Positions 26,265 to 36,518 are shown, numbered from the stretch's first letter. The stretch is 64,000 bases of DNA from an uncultured Tateyamaria sp. (GCF_947494755.1 NZ_CANLVZ010000010.1:62001-126000), one strand, 5' to 3'. Made by a program: numbers and translations. The notes: generated by a model not told the origin, from the sequence alone.

Positions 26265-26969
26265 TCAGAGGACCTTGATCACGTCCTTTTCGACGCTGAG
26301 CATGTAGCCGCGCCGGGCAATGTTTTTGACCAGCAGTTCGCTCACGATCTGGTTGCCGAGCGTGTCGCGCAGCCGTTTGATCCGCGTGGCCCCTGCCGCT
26401 TCATCACAATCGGCGGCGCTGCGCCCCGAAATCACCCCTTCGATTTCCGAGCCGGACAGCACGTCATCGTCCATCCGCGCCTCGGCCAGTACGGACATGG
26501 TTTCCATCGCCGCATCCGTCAGCTTGAACCCGAGATTGTTGAGATAGACCGTGTTTTCCTCGCGGCTGATCAGCAGCGAGTTCACTTGTATGCCCGCCCG
26601 TTCAATCTGGGCCATGCGGCGGTTGAAGGTGACCAGCAGCACCAGAAAGATGAGGGCTGCGATCATCATGCCGGTTGCAAAGACCAAGAGCACGAAGATC
26701 ACGACCCGGTAGCTCGCGAGTGTGTCCGAGAAGGCCGTGCCTGATTGGGCGAGGATCTCGAGCAGTTTGATTTCCGCGGGGCTGGTCAGGTCGGTGTTCT
26801 CGATAAAGATCCGTTCGACCCGCGCATCAAAGGCCCCGGCATCGGGCAGGCTCAGGAACAGCAGTAGCGCCGCGAGCACCAAAAGTGCGACGATGCCGGC
26901 GATCCCGAAGGTCACCAGCCGTCCGCCCGCGCGCCGCATGTCAGAAGCGGAGGTAGTATTGTCCGGCAC
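26265..26969 (-). CDS. Membrane protein with C-terminal winged-helix DNA-binding domain
   Basis: A 234-residue protein with an unusual layout: two membrane helices at about residues 18-41 and 89-114, a short acidic loop between them outside the membrane, and a cytoplasmic C-terminal domain (about 135-234) resembling an OmpR/PhoB winged helix. The latter shows KLTDAAMETMSVL, then SGSEIEGVI, RIKRLRDTLG and ARRGYMLS, matching the recognition helix and wing. ToxR and CadC have the reverse order. The start is a GTG at 26969, preceded by AAAGGAAA; it lies inside the end of the upstream secreted-protein gene (29-bp overlap), so the two may be coupled. Confidence 0.75.
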   Translation of the reverse strand: MPDNTTSASDMRRAGGRLVTFGIAGIVALLVLAALLLFLSLPDAGAFDARVERIFIENTDLTSPAEIKLLEILAQSGTAFSDTLASYRVVIFVLLVFATGMMIAALIFLVLLVTFNRRMAQIERAGIQVNSLLISREENTVYLNNLGFKLTDAAMETMSVLAEARMDDDVLSGSEIEGVISGRSAADCDEAAGATRIKRLRDTLGNQIVSELLVKNIARRGYMLSVEKDVIKVL

Positions 26970-27222
26970 TGTTTTTCCTTTGATCGAGCCCTTGGGCGTC
27001 AAATACGGACAGAACCTGCAACAATGTCCATCCGTTTGCAGCAAGCCGTGCGCGCAGTTGAGATTGCGCAGAGGCGCGCGCGCATTGGCCCGAGATTTCG
27101 GCCACGCCGTAATGCAGCCGAAGGGGGTTGTCCTGCTTGGCCTTGTAGTCGGCAAAGCATGCCGCCTGAGCCGCACCCGTACAGGCGAGGGTCAATGCGA
27201 GGGAAAGAGTGATCTGTTTCAT
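26941..27222 (-). CDS. Small secreted hypothetical protein
   Basis: A 93-residue protein with a clear signal peptide (MKQITLSLALTLACTGAAQA, cleavage near residue 20). The mature ~73 residues contain two Cys (CFADYKAK and GQCARAS) that could form a disulfide. No family recognised. GAGG precedes the ATG at 27222; the frame runs to 27345 but the upstream part is not protein-like. Its 3' end overlaps the membrane winged-helix gene in another frame, suggesting it might be the extracytoplasmic partner of that regulator; inference only. Confidence 0.65.
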   Translation of the reverse strand: MKQITLSLALTLACTGAAQAACFADYKAKQDNPLRLHYGVAEISGQCARASAQSQLRARLAANGWTLLQVLSVFDAQGLDQRKNSAGQYYLRF

Positions 27223-27386
27223 GGTCCTCAGAGTGGGCGCAACGGCGCGGATATTCAATAACCTCAGTGGGGTAGGGTGGATGATATCGCATAGCAGGGC
27301 CCCGTTATTGCCTGTCTGAGTGTCCAGCCGCCAGTTTGATGCCATCGTCGTCTCGTGCGGCCTGCCACAACTAAAAGGACCATCCC

Positions 27387-27881
27387 ATGACCCTCAAACT
27401 GCATCGCCCCTTCATTGCGACAATAGCCGCCCTTGCCATTGTCATCACCGGCTTCAGCGCCGCCCCGGCCCGTGCGCAGGATGATCAGGTTGCCGCCGCG
27501 ATTGCTGCATTGCTTGGGCTGGCTGTGGTGGGTGCGATCATCAAGGACCGCAAGGATGATCGCGAGGACCGCCATCGCAAAGAGACCAAGCGCAAGAAAG
27601 TTCACAAAGCGCCACAGCACATCCAGCGGCACAAACACAATCCGCGCCCAATCCCAAACCGGGTCAGCCGCAAGCTGTTGCCGCAGCACTGTCTGCGCAG
27701 CTTTGACACCCATCGCGGCCAAGCCCGCGTGTTTGGTCAGCGCTGCCTCGAGAACAACTATCGTCATGTGCACAGCCTGCCCGCCCAGTGCCACCGCGAG
27801 TTCCGCACGAACCGTGGCTGGCGTCAGGGATATGCCGCGCGCTGCCTAAACCGCCATGGCTACCAATTGGCCCGTCGCTAA
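27387..27881 (+). CDS. Exported basic protein with repeated Cys segments
   Basis: A 164-residue protein with a signal peptide (about residues 1-30, ending PARAQ), then a short hydrophobic stretch IAALLGLAVVGAIIKD, a highly charged Lys/Arg/His linker and a C-terminal part with four Cys (PQHCLRSF, GQRCLENNY, PAQCHREF, AARCLNRH). The Cys recur as similar repeats, suggesting two disulfides in a periplasmic domain. AAAAGGA precedes the ATG. No family recognised with certainty; similar short proteins occur in roseobacters. Confidence 0.7.
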   Translation: MTLKLHRPFIATIAALAIVITGFSAAPARAQDDQVAAAIAALLGLAVVGAIIKDRKDDREDRHRKETKRKKVHKAPQHIQRHKHNPRPIPNRVSRKLLPQHCLRSFDTHRGQARVFGQRCLENNYRHVHSLPAQCHREFRTNRGWRQGYAARCLNRHGYQLARR

Positions 27882-27931
27882 GAGCGGGTCTGTGAGTGCG
27901 GCAATGGTCCCCCATGTCGCAATCAGACTGA

Positions 27932-27963
27932 AGAGGGCGGTGTTCGGGCACTGCCCTCTTTTT
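27932..27963 (+). terminator. Rho-independent terminator
   Basis: AGAGGGC pairs with GCCCTCT, continued by GTG/CAC around a TTCGGG loop, and followed by TTTTT. It ends the transcript of the exported Cys protein gene. Confidence 0.85.
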
Positions 27964-28008
27964 CGGGTTGGACCTTGATGCGCCACCTCGCGGTGGCACG
28001 CGATGTTT

Positions 28009-28067
28009 GCACTTTCGTCCCGAAAGTGCGTTTTGCCTCCGGCGGCGGTATTTTGGTCAAAAGAAGT
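28009..28067. repeat. Hairpin plus dispersed motif copy 5
   Basis: GCACTTTCG/CGAAAGTGC is a perfect 9-bp stem (28009-28029). The motif CCTCCGGCGGCGGTATTTTG continues as GTCAAAAGAAG (28036-28067). Unlike the other copies it stands just before a start codon (rnhB), reading toward it. Confidence 0.7.
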
Positions 28068-28078
28068 TGGGAGAGTTC

Positions 28079-28669
28079 GTGCCGGATTTTGAGTTGGAGA
28101 ACGTGCTTGGGTGTCGGGTTGCCGGGGTGGATGAGGTAGGCCGTGGCCCTTTGGCGGGGCCTGTGACGGCTGCGGCTGTGGTGTTGGATATGTCCCGGTG
28201 TCCTGTGGGCCTGGATGATTCCAAGAACCTGAGTGCGCGCGTCCGTGAGGTATTGTGGGAGGAGATCATCGCTTGTGCCGATGTTTCTGTTGCCCATGCC
28301 AGCGTCGCCGAAATTGACGATTTGAACATTCTGCGCGCGTCGCACCTTGCGATGGAGCGCGCTGTTGCGGGCCTGCGCGCCCTGCCTGAACATCTGTTGA
28401 TTGATGGCAACATGATCCCGCGTGGTTTGTCCCTTCCGGCCACAGCTGTGATCAAGGGGGATGGGCGTTCCCTCTCTATTGCGGCGGCCTCAATTGTGGC
28501 CAAAATATGTCGCGATCGGATCATGGTGGATTTGGCGCAACAGCATCCCGGCTATGGCTGGGAGACGAACATGGGCTATGGATCAAAAAGCCACATGGCC
28601 GCGCTGCAGAATCTCGGGGTGACCCCACACCATAGACGTTCGTTTAAACCAGTGCACAACATGTTGTGA
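28079..28669 (+). CDS. rnhB: Ribonuclease HII
   Basis: RnhB removes RNA from RNA-DNA hybrids and nicks at single ribonucleotides. The 196-residue protein has the acidic catalytic set: GVDEVGRGPLAGP (Asp and Glu), LDDSKNL, LIDGN and the C-terminal SKSHMAAL and HRRSFKPV. The frame is open upstream to 27968, but that part spans repeats; a GTG at 28079 with GGAG five bases before is the most likely start. Confidence 0.93.
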   Translation: MPDFELENVLGCRVAGVDEVGRGPLAGPVTAAAVVLDMSRCPVGLDDSKNLSARVREVLWEEIIACADVSVAHASVAEIDDLNILRASHLAMERAVAGLRALPEHLLIDGNMIPRGLSLPATAVIKGDGRSLSIAAASIVAKICRDRIMVDLAQQHPGYGWETNMGYGSKSHMAALQNLGVTPHHRRSFKPVHNML

Positions 28670-28680
28670 CAAGTATTTTT

Positions 28681-29882
<1,202 letters not shown>

Positions 29883-29946
29883 CCGACTTTTCGAACACCG
29901 CCAGGTGCCTGCGGCTTAACCCGCCGACCTATGGCACTGCACCTAT

Positions 29947-29976
29947 GCCCCGCCTTTCTTTTGGCGGGGCTTTTTT
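29947..29976 (+). terminator. Rho-independent terminator after ccrM
   Basis: GCCCCGCC (29947-29954) and GGCGGGGC (29963-29970) form an 8-bp stem with loop TTTCTTTT, followed by six T. It separates ccrM from the cyclase gene. Confidence 0.92.
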
Positions 29977-30023
29977 CTTGCGCTACAGTTGGTACAGATC
30001 AACGCAATGCAGGAGCAACTGGA

Positions 30024-31376
30024 ATGAGTGACATCACCCAAGCCGATAGCGTGCCTCTGCAGGTCGATCCCTTGGTCGAGCTTCCTGCAAACCCGCATGC
30101 CCGCGCCGCCCTTGAGCGCAACAAGCGTGAAGGCATGGATCTGGCGGTGCGTGCGCGCATCGCGGCTTTGTCGGTCACGGCCGTGCTGCTGATCTATCTC
30201 AACCCGAATTGGGAGGTGATCTGGTATTTGTCCCTTTTGGGCTGCCTTGTGCTTGTCGGTCTTGCGCAGCGTCGGGTGGGGCGGGTTGGACAATCGCGTG
30301 CAGAGTTGGCGTGGCTGTTTGCTGATCTGTTGTTGATGACCTTGGCGCTGTTGCTGCCCAACCCGCTGTCGGATGCGCAGAACCCGACGGCGCTGATATA
30401 TCAGTTCGAGGTGTTTCAGTATTTCTACGTGCTGCTGGCGGCGGGTGTTTTGTCCTATTCCTGGCGCACGATCATTTCGATTGGGACTTGGACGACGGGG
30501 CTATGGTTGCTGGGGGCCTTTTGCGTCTGGTGGTTCGGTCGCACCGATCCGGATGTCAGCGCAGCCGCATTGGCCTTGTTCCCGGGCAACCCGGTTCTGA
30601 GTGCGCAGATGGACCCGGGTGTCGTGCATTGGGATTTTCGCATTCAGGAAGTCGTGGTGTTCATCCTTGTTGCGGGGATTTTGGCCGTCACTGTGCGTCG
30701 CTATCAGACCCTCGTGCTCGATAGTGCCGAGACGGCGCGGGCGCGCACCAATCTGGCCCGGTACTTTTCCCCGACCATGGTGGAGGCGCTATCTACCAAG
30801 GATGAACCGCTTGGTCAGGTCCGCACCCATGACGCGGCGGTGTTGTTCGTCGATATCGTCGGTTTTACCGCCTTTTCCGATGGCCGCCCGGCGCAGGAGG
30901 TGATCGAGACCTTGCGCGCCTTTCACGCCCGGATGGAAAGCGAGGTGTTTGCCCATGGCGGGACTTTGGACAAGTATTTGGGCGACGGGTTGATGGCGAC
31001 GTTCGGCACCCCGCTGCCGCAGGATGATGATGCCGCACGTGCCGTCGCTTGTGTTCAGGCCATGGTCGATCGGATGGACGCGTTGAACGTGGCGCGGCGC
31101 GCTGACGGTTTGCCTGAGATCGACGCACGTTTCGGTCTGCATTTCGGGCAGGTCGTTTTAGGTGACATCGGTGCCAACCGGTTGGAATTCGCGGTGCTTG
31201 GCGACACGGTGAATGTGGCCAGCCGACTTGAGGCGTTGACGCGGGTGCTGGATGTGCGTGCCATTGTCAGCAATGCAGCGCTCGCCGCGGCGGGGCGTCC
31301 AGCGGGATTTAGGGCGGCCCCGGATCAGCCTGTGCGCGGCGTGGCCGCACCCGTGTCGGTCTGGGTGATCGATTGA
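30024..31376 (+). CDS. Membrane class III adenylate/guanylate cyclase
   Basis: A 450-residue protein. The first ~230 residues hold about five or six membrane helices; the C-terminal catalytic domain (about 255-420) is class III: VLFVDIVGFTAFSD with the first metal Asp, LDKYLGDGLMATFG with the second, and DTVNVASRLEAL with the Asn/Arg transition-state residues. AGGAG precedes the ATG at 30024. The likely product is cAMP, formed at the inner membrane; the signal sensed is unknown. The stop shares a base with the next gene's ATG. Confidence 0.92.
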   Translation: MSDITQADSVPLQVDPLVELPANPHARAALERNKREGMDLAVRARIAALSVTAVLLIYLNPNWEVIWYLSLLGCLVLVGLAQRRVGRVGQSRAELAWLFADLLLMTLALLLPNPLSDAQNPTALIYQFEVFQYFYVLLAAGVLSYSWRTIISIGTWTTGLWLLGAFCVWWFGRTDPDVSAAALALFPGNPVLSAQMDPGVVHWDFRIQEVVVFILVAGILAVTVRRYQTLVLDSAETARARTNLARYFSPTMVEALSTKDEPLGQVRTHDAAVLFVDIVGFTAFSDGRPAQEVIETLRAFHARMESEVFAHGGTLDKYLGDGLMATFGTPLPQDDDAARAVACVQAMVDRMDALNVARRADGLPEIDARFGLHFGQVVLGDIGANRLEFAVLGDTVNVASRLEALTRVLDVRAIVSNAALAAAGRPAGFRAAPDQPVRGVAAPVSVWVID

Positions 31377-31750
31377 TGGAACAGGTCACAGGCGGATGCA
31401 CCTGCGGTGCCGTGCGGTTTGTGGCGACGGGTGCGCCCTTGCGCGTCGGCATCTGCCATTGCCTTGATTGCCGCAGGCATCACGGTGCGCTGTTTTACGC
31501 CGCGGCGGTCTTTGATGCAGGCAGCGTGACTATAACCGGGCCAACCCGGCATCACGCCGAACGCCACTTTTGCCCCACATGCGGATCATCGGTGTTTGCG
31601 CGCAGCGGGGCGGAGATCGAACTGCACCTTGGCGCGATGGATGAACCACACGGCCTGACACCAACCTACGAGTGCTGGACTGTGCGCAGGGCACCGTGGC
31701 TGGCACCCTTTGCCGTTATGACCCAATATGACCGGGGCCGGGACGATTAG
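31376..31750 (+). CDS. GFA-family (glutathione-dependent formaldehyde-activating-like) zinc protein
   Basis: A 124-residue protein with the GFA zinc pattern: CTCGAVRF, then CHCLDCRRHHGA and CPTCGSS. The family includes Gfa and centromere-V-like proteins; a formaldehyde role is often annotated but rarely shown. The ATG at 31376 overlaps the cyclase stop by one base, so it may be cotranslated. It converges on alkB. Confidence 0.9.
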   Translation: MEQVTGGCTCGAVRFVATGAPLRVGICHCLDCRRHHGALFYAAAVFDAGSVTITGPTRHHAERHFCPTCGSSVFARSGAEIELHLGAMDEPHGLTPTYECWTVRRAPWLAPFAVMTQYDRGRDD

Positions 31751-32883
31751 CGCGGCAGCGGGTTGGCGGCCTTGTTATACGCGCTCCAGTCCGTGATCTC
31801 TGGATAATACATATCCCGCCATTTCTTGACTCGCGGGTTCATCACGCGCCGCCAAAGCGATGGGAACATCGCCGCAATCGTCATCACTGGATAGCCATAG
31901 GGAAGTTGGGGTGCATCCGCCTCGGTGTAGGTTTGGAGCACCGGAAAACGACGGTCCGGCTTGTAGTGGTGATCGGAATGGCGTTGCAGGTTGATGAGCA
32001 GCCAGTTCGATGCCTTTTGCGCGGCATTCCACGAATGGCGGGGCTGCACATGTTCGTATTTGCCGTCGCCCAGATGTTTGCGCGTCAGACCGTAATGTTC
32101 GATGTAGTTGACCAGTTCCAGTTGCCAGATCGCGACCCCGGCCTGCACGAGGAACAGCCCGATCCCGGCCCAACCCCCAAGCGCGAAGGCCAGCAGAAAG
32201 CACACACCCTGAAGGTAGGCGTATTTCCAGAATGGATTGCTTGAGTCGGTCGCGGGCAGGTTCTTGCGGGCCAGCATCGCGGCCTCGGCCTTCCACGCGG
32301 ATTGGAAACACTGTTTGAGGACGCGAGGGTAGAAGCGATAGAAACTCTCGCCCATGCGCGCGGTCACCGGGTCACGCGGTGTTGCCACATAGCGGTGATG
32401 GACCAGCAGGTGTTCGGAGCGGAAATGGGAGTAAAGAACCATGGCCAGCAGCGCATCGCCCAACCAGCGTTCCAGCTTGTTCTTCTGGTGCATCAGCTCG
32501 TGGCTGTAGTTGATGCCAACCGTGCCGGTAATCACACCAACCCCAAAGAAGATCGCGATTTTCTCGAAGGTGTTCAGATGCTCGGCCGGGGCCACGTACC
32601 AGATCAGCGTGAACAGCATCAGGAATTGCGCAGGCACCCAGGCGATGGTGATCGCGGTGTACCAGAACAGCTCTTCGTCGGTGGTTTCGAGGTCGGCATT
32701 GTCGGTGTTTAAACCAACCGCAAGGTCAAGGAATGAAAAGGTATACCACGTGACCAAGGGCAACAGGATCACCGTCCAACCCCCGTAAATGGCACTGATA
32801 AAGGCCAGGGGGATCAGCAGGAAAGAGAGGGCGAATGGCAGGGCATTTTGTGCCTTGGCCACAGTCTGAGGAGGCAGGATCAT
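31747..32883 (-). CDS. alkB: AlkB-type alkane 1-monooxygenase
   Basis: A membrane di-iron hydroxylase of 378 residues with about six membrane helices. The His motifs are all present: HELMHQK, EHLLVHHRYVATPRDP, NYIEHYGL and LQRHSDHH. It oxidises the terminal methyl of medium-chain alkanes and needs rubredoxin and rubredoxin reductase, neither of which is in this window. In the second motif a Val stands where the classical AlkB has Gly (EHxxGHH); I believe this is common in roseobacter AlkB proteins. The ATG at 32883 has AAGGA before it; one at 32910 would add nine residues. Confidence 0.92.
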   Translation of the reverse strand: MILPPQTVAKAQNALPFALSFLLIPLAFISAIYGGWTVILLPLVTWYTFSFLDLAVGLNTDNADLETTDEELFWYTAITIAWVPAQFLMLFTLIWYVAPAEHLNTFEKIAIFFGVGVITGTVGINYSHELMHQKNKLERWLGDALLAMVLYSHFRSEHLLVHHRYVATPRDPVTARMGESFYRFYPRVLKQCFQSAWKAEAAMLARKNLPATDSSNPFWKYAYLQGVCFLLAFALGGWAGIGLFLVQAGVAIWQLELVNYIEHYGLTRKHLGDGKYEHVQPRHSWNAAQKASNWLLINLQRHSDHHYKPDRRFPVLQTYTEADAPQLPYGYPVMTIAAMFPSLWRRVMNPRVKKWRDMYYPEITDWSAYNKAANPLPR

Positions 32884-32969
32884 GGTCGGGTCCTTGGGGT
32901 TGTTGCGCACCTGATATGTGTAGAGCGATTATGCGCGCGCTGCCAAGCATGACGCGACGGTCGGGCGGC

Positions 32970-34013
32970 TCACATTTGCGCTAGATCGAAGGCTTTGCGC
33001 ATGACAGTGGGCAGGTCAGAGGGGCGAAACTCAGTGCGGCTTAGGTATCGGCCCCGATCCGGGACCTCGTCAGTGACGCGCGCCACCATCACATCGAGGA
33101 TCAGGTGGAAGTGGGTGAACGTGTGACGCACATCCCCCGGAAGCTTCGTCCACGCAGCATCAAAAGGCGGCGCGGTCGGGCGCGGGGTGCGGACGTCGAC
33201 CCAGTCGGATCCGGGCCAACCGAGCATACCGCCCAGCAATCCTTTGTCGGGCCGGGTTTCCAGCAACCATGCCCCATCGTCGCGCTGCGCCAGGTACACC
33301 GTGCCATGCCGGATGGGTTTAGGCTTTTTGGGTGTCTTTTTAGGCAGATCCGGCGCGGTGCCCTTTGCGCGCGCAATGCAGGGGTCATGCCAAGGGCAGA
33401 TCCCGCATGCGGGCGACTTCGGGGTGCAGATCGTCGCGCCCAGATCCATGACAGCCTGCGCGTAATCCCCGGGGCGCTTTTGCGGCGTCAGCGCCGCGGC
33501 ATGGGCGGTCAGGATCGGTTTGGCGGCGGGCAGGGGCGTGTGTTCATCAAACATGCGCGCCATGACCCGCTCGACATTGCCGTCAACGACCGTGTGACGC
33601 AGATCGAACGCAATCGAGGATATAGCGGCGGCTGTGTAAGGCCCAATTCCGGGCAATTTCAGCAAGGCGGCATGATCGGCGGGGAACACCCCACCATGCT
33701 CGTCCACCACGGCGCGCGCGCATTTCAGCAGGTTGCGCGCGCGGGCATAGTAGCCAAGGCCGGCCCATTCGCCCATCACGTCCGCATCCTGCGCTGCCGC
33801 CAGATCGCTGATCGTGGGCCAGCGGGCCATGAAGCGCTGGAAATAGGCGGTCACGGCGGCCACGGTCGTTTGTTGCAGCATGATCTCGGACATCCACACA
33901 GCATAAGGGTCGGGGCGTTGACCCGCCTTTTTGTCGGCAGGTGCAGTGCGCCACGGCATCACACGCGCATGTACGTCGTACCAGTCGAGCAGGGTATCGC
34001 TGAGGTCACGCAA
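32970..34013 (-). CDS. mutY: A/G-specific adenine glycosylase MutY
   Basis: MutY removes adenine mispaired with 8-oxoguanine. The 347-residue protein has the helix-hairpin-helix LPGIGPYTAAAISS, the catalytic Asp in VDGNVERVMAR, the iron-sulfur Cys cluster in ICTPKSPACGICPWHDPC, and a C-terminal NUDIX-like domain. The start appears to be TTG at 34013, since no ATG gives the full family N-terminus LLDWYDVHARVMPWR. It is divergent from the DUF721 gene. Confidence 0.94.
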   Translation of the reverse strand: MRDLSDTLLDWYDVHARVMPWRTAPADKKAGQRPDPYAVWMSEIMLQQTTVAAVTAYFQRFMARWPTISDLAAAQDADVMGEWAGLGYYARARNLLKCARAVVDEHGGVFPADHAALLKLPGIGPYTAAAISSIAFDLRHTVVDGNVERVMARMFDEHTPLPAAKPILTAHAAALTPQKRPGDYAQAVMDLGATICTPKSPACGICPWHDPCIARAKGTAPDLPKKTPKKPKPIRHGTVYLAQRDDGAWLLETRPDKGLLGGMLGWPGSDWVDVRTPRPTAPPFDAAWTKLPGDVRHTFTHFHLILDVMVARVTDEVPDRGRYLSRTEFRPSDLPTVMRKAFDLAQM

Positions 34014-34095
34014 GAGTTATGGAATCCTTGATCGGAAGGCTGGTTATCACAAGCCCATCCGCTATGATCACGCACGGGTGAAAAGGAACATAGCC

Positions 34096-34617
34096 ATGGC
34101 TGCGCGCCGCGCCACAACAAAAGGGTTCAAACGGACAGCCTCGCTGCTGACCGGACGGATCAGGCAGGCCAGCGAAAGCCGGGGTTTTGCGCAAAGCCGC
34201 CTGTTGACGGATTGGGCGGAGGTGGCAGGTGCAGATGTGGCAGCCATCGCGAGACCGGTCGAGGTCAGCTATGGACGGGGCGGTATGGGCGCGACACTAA
34301 CATTGCTGACAACCGGGGCACAGGCCCCCATGCTTGAGATGCAAAAGGAGCAGCTGCGCGCCAAGGTCAACGCGGTCTATGGTTACAACGCCATCGCGCG
34401 CATCCGGATCACGCAAACGGCGGCCACAGGGTTCGCCGAAGGGCAGGTGGCCTTTGATCATCGCCCCAAAGACAAAAGCCCCAAGGCCCCGAATGCAGAG
34501 ATGCACAAGGCCGCCGGGCAAGTCGTCGCGCCGGTGGCCGATGACGGATTGCGCGCCGCGCTCGAGCGGTTGGGCGCAAACATTCTGACACGTGAAAAAC
34601 AAGGAACACGTACATGA
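34096..34617 (+). CDS. DUF721 domain-containing protein
   Basis: A 173-residue protein of the DUF721 (DciA-like) family, some members of which load replicative helicase. LLTDWAEVAGADVAAIARPV and the conserved beta region LTLLTTGAQAPMLEMQKEQL are family-typical. AAAAGGA stands before the ATG at 34096; the long frame upstream is not protein-like. The order mutY, DUF721, DsbA-like is usual in this order. A four-base overlap links it to the next gene. Confidence 0.85.
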   Translation: MAARRATTKGFKRTASLLTGRIRQASESRGFAQSRLLTDWAEVAGADVAAIARPVEVSYGRGGMGATLTLLTTGAQAPMLEMQKEQLRAKVNAVYGYNAIARIRITQTAATGFAEGQVAFDHRPKDKSPKAPNAEMHKAAGQVVAPVADDGLRAALERLGANILTREKQGTRT

Positions 34618-35312
34618 ACCGTATTGTTGCCATACTGGCCATCGTGATCGGGGTGGCTGGCTATTTTTGGTATTCCTCGACGCAAACCGGCGGCACCTCG
34701 CCCGACCAGCAGGCACAGGCCGAGCGATTGCTGGGCGCTGCCAGCGCCCAAACCGCTGCCGAAGACATCGACACATCAGGTGTGGTCGAAATGCAGATCG
34801 GTAACCCGGATGCCGCCGTGACAGTCATCGAATATGCCAGCTATACCTGCCCCCATTGCGGCAGCTTTCATACAGGCCCCTACAAGCAGCTGAAAGCGGA
34901 CTATATCGACACCGGCAAGATCAACTTTGTCTACCGCGAAGTCTATTTCGACCGGTTCGGGCTGTGGGCCTCGGCCATTGCGCGCTGTGCGGGCACACCT
35001 GAGTCCTTCTTTGGGATCACCGATATCCTCTACAGTACCCAGGCCGAATGGAGCCGTGCTGGCGGCGGTGATCCAGCCCAGATAGCGGACGAGCTGCGCA
35101 AGATCGGCCGGCTGGCCGGCCTGAGCGGCGATGCGGTCGAAGCCTGTCTGAACGATGCCGACCAGTTGCGCACGCTCGTGGCGTGGTATCAGGAAAACGC
35201 CGAGGAAGACGGCGTGCGCTCCACCCCGAGCTTTGTGATCAACGGTACGACCTACAACAACATGGCTTACGAAGAAATGGCCCGTCTGATCGAAGAGGCG
35301 GCTGGCAGCTGA
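34614..35312 (+). CDS. DsbA-family thiol-disulfide protein
   Basis: A 232-residue periplasmic thioredoxin-fold protein with an uncleaved or cleaved N-terminal helix (MNRIVAILAIVIGVAGYFWY). The active site is CPHC in ASYTCPHCGSFH near residue 80, and the cis-Pro loop is RSTPSFVING. A second Cys pair (ARCAGTPE and EACLND) may be structural. It belongs to the DsbA/BdbD-like oxidoreductases. It overlaps both neighbours by 1-4 bases. Confidence 0.88.
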   Translation: MNRIVAILAIVIGVAGYFWYSSTQTGGTSPDQQAQAERLLGAASAQTAAEDIDTSGVVEMQIGNPDAAVTVIEYASYTCPHCGSFHTGPYKQLKADYIDTGKINFVYREVYFDRFGLWASAIARCAGTPESFFGITDILYSTQAEWSRAGGGDPAQIADELRKIGRLAGLSGDAVEACLNDADQLRTLVAWYQENAEEDGVRSTPSFVINGTTYNNMAYEEMARLIEEAAGS

Positions 35313-36430
35313 TGTCTGGCGGCGGGCCTCTTTCGGGCCTGCGCGTCGTTGAACTGGCACGGGTTCTGGCTGGCCCCTGGGCGGGCCAGACCCTGTCCGA
35401 CCTTGGCGCTGAGGTGATCAAGGTCGAAGCCCCGCGTGGCGATGACACGCGCCAGTGGGGTCCGCCCTTTGTCACCCGCGACGGCGATGTGTCGGCGGCG
35501 TATTTTCACTCCACCAATCGCGGCAAAGCATCGGTTACGGTCGATTTTCGCACACCGGAGGGCAAGGCCAAGCTGCTGGACCTGATTGGGGACGCCGATA
35601 TCCTGATCGAGAATTACAAGGTTGGTGGGCTGGCCAAATACGGCCTCGACTATGAGAGCCTGCGCGATCAGTTCCCACGCCTGATCTATTGTTCGATCAC
35701 AGGCTTTGGCCAAACGGGCCCATATGCGCACCGGGCGGGATACGACTTTATCATCCAAGGCATGTCCGGGTTGATGTCGATCACTGGCGCGCCCGAAGGA
35801 CAGCCCCAAAAGTCGGGTGTTGCGATCACCGATCTGTTCACCGGGGTCTATGCGACCACGGCCATTCTGGCGGCGCTTCATCAACGCAGCAGCAGCGGAC
35901 GGGGGCAGCAGATTGATATGGCGCTGCTGGATGTCGCTGTTGCCATGACCTCGAACCAGGGCATGAACTATCTGACCAGCGGGGATGTGCCGGGGCGTAT
36001 GGGCAATGCCCATATGAATCTGACCCCCTATCAGGTGTTTGATTGCGCGGATGGACATATCATCATCGCCACCGGAAATGACGGGCAGTACCAACGCTTG
36101 TGCGAGTTGCTGGGGCTACCGGAGATGGCCTTGGCTCCGGCGTTTCTCAAGAACGCGGACCGCATCGCCAATCGTGATGAAATGACCCGACTGCTGACTG
36201 CCGCCACGATCGTGCGCAGCCGGGATGATTTGCTGTCTGCCTGTGAGGCGCGGGGTGTGCCCGCGGGTCCGATCAATGACATGGCGGATGTGATGGCTGA
36301 TCCGCAGGTCCACGCGCGCGGTATGCAGATCGAGTTGAACGGTGTGCCCGGTATTCGCACGCCCATCCGGTTTTCGGATACCGATCTGACCTTTGATCGT
36401 CCCGCGCCGGCCTTGGGTGAGGATGATTGA
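35312..36430 (+). CDS. CaiB/BaiF-family CoA-transferase
   Basis: A 372-residue type III CoA-transferase that moves CoA between acyl groups. N-terminal GLRVVELARVLAGPWAGQTLSDLGAEVIKVE, CoA-binding region, and catalytic Asp in GVAITDLFTGVYA near residue 170 are all present. The donor and acceptor are unknown; it could be a formyl-, succinyl- or carnitine-type enzyme. Its ATG shares one base with the DsbA-like gene stop. The frame upstream of 35312 is a shadow of that gene. Confidence 0.92.
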   Translation: MSGGGPLSGLRVVELARVLAGPWAGQTLSDLGAEVIKVEAPRGDDTRQWGPPFVTRDGDVSAAYFHSTNRGKASVTVDFRTPEGKAKLLDLIGDADILIENYKVGGLAKYGLDYESLRDQFPRLIYCSITGFGQTGPYAHRAGYDFIIQGMSGLMSITGAPEGQPQKSGVAITDLFTGVYATTAILAALHQRSSSGRGQQIDMALLDVAVAMTSNQGMNYLTSGDVPGRMGNAHMNLTPYQVFDCADGHIIIATGNDGQYQRLCELLGLPEMALAPAFLKNADRIANRDEMTRLLTAATIVRSRDDLLSACEARGVPAGPINDMADVMADPQVHARGMQIELNGVPGIRTPIRFSDTDLTFDRPAPALGEDD

Positions 36431-36488
36431 GGCGCTGACGCGCCGCATGATGTTTTGCATCCCCCTCCGGGGTCTGCGCTTTCCGCTC

Positions 36489-36518
36489 CGCTTGGGCGGT
36501 ATTTTTGGTCAAAAGAAG
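36489..36518. repeat. Dispersed gene-end motif, copy 6
   Basis: GGGCGGTATTTTTGGTCAAAA, then GAAG, ends one base before the lpxK stop codon; a CCCC-TCC-GGGG hairpin lies just before it. This copy shows the motif core clearly. Confidence 0.7.
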
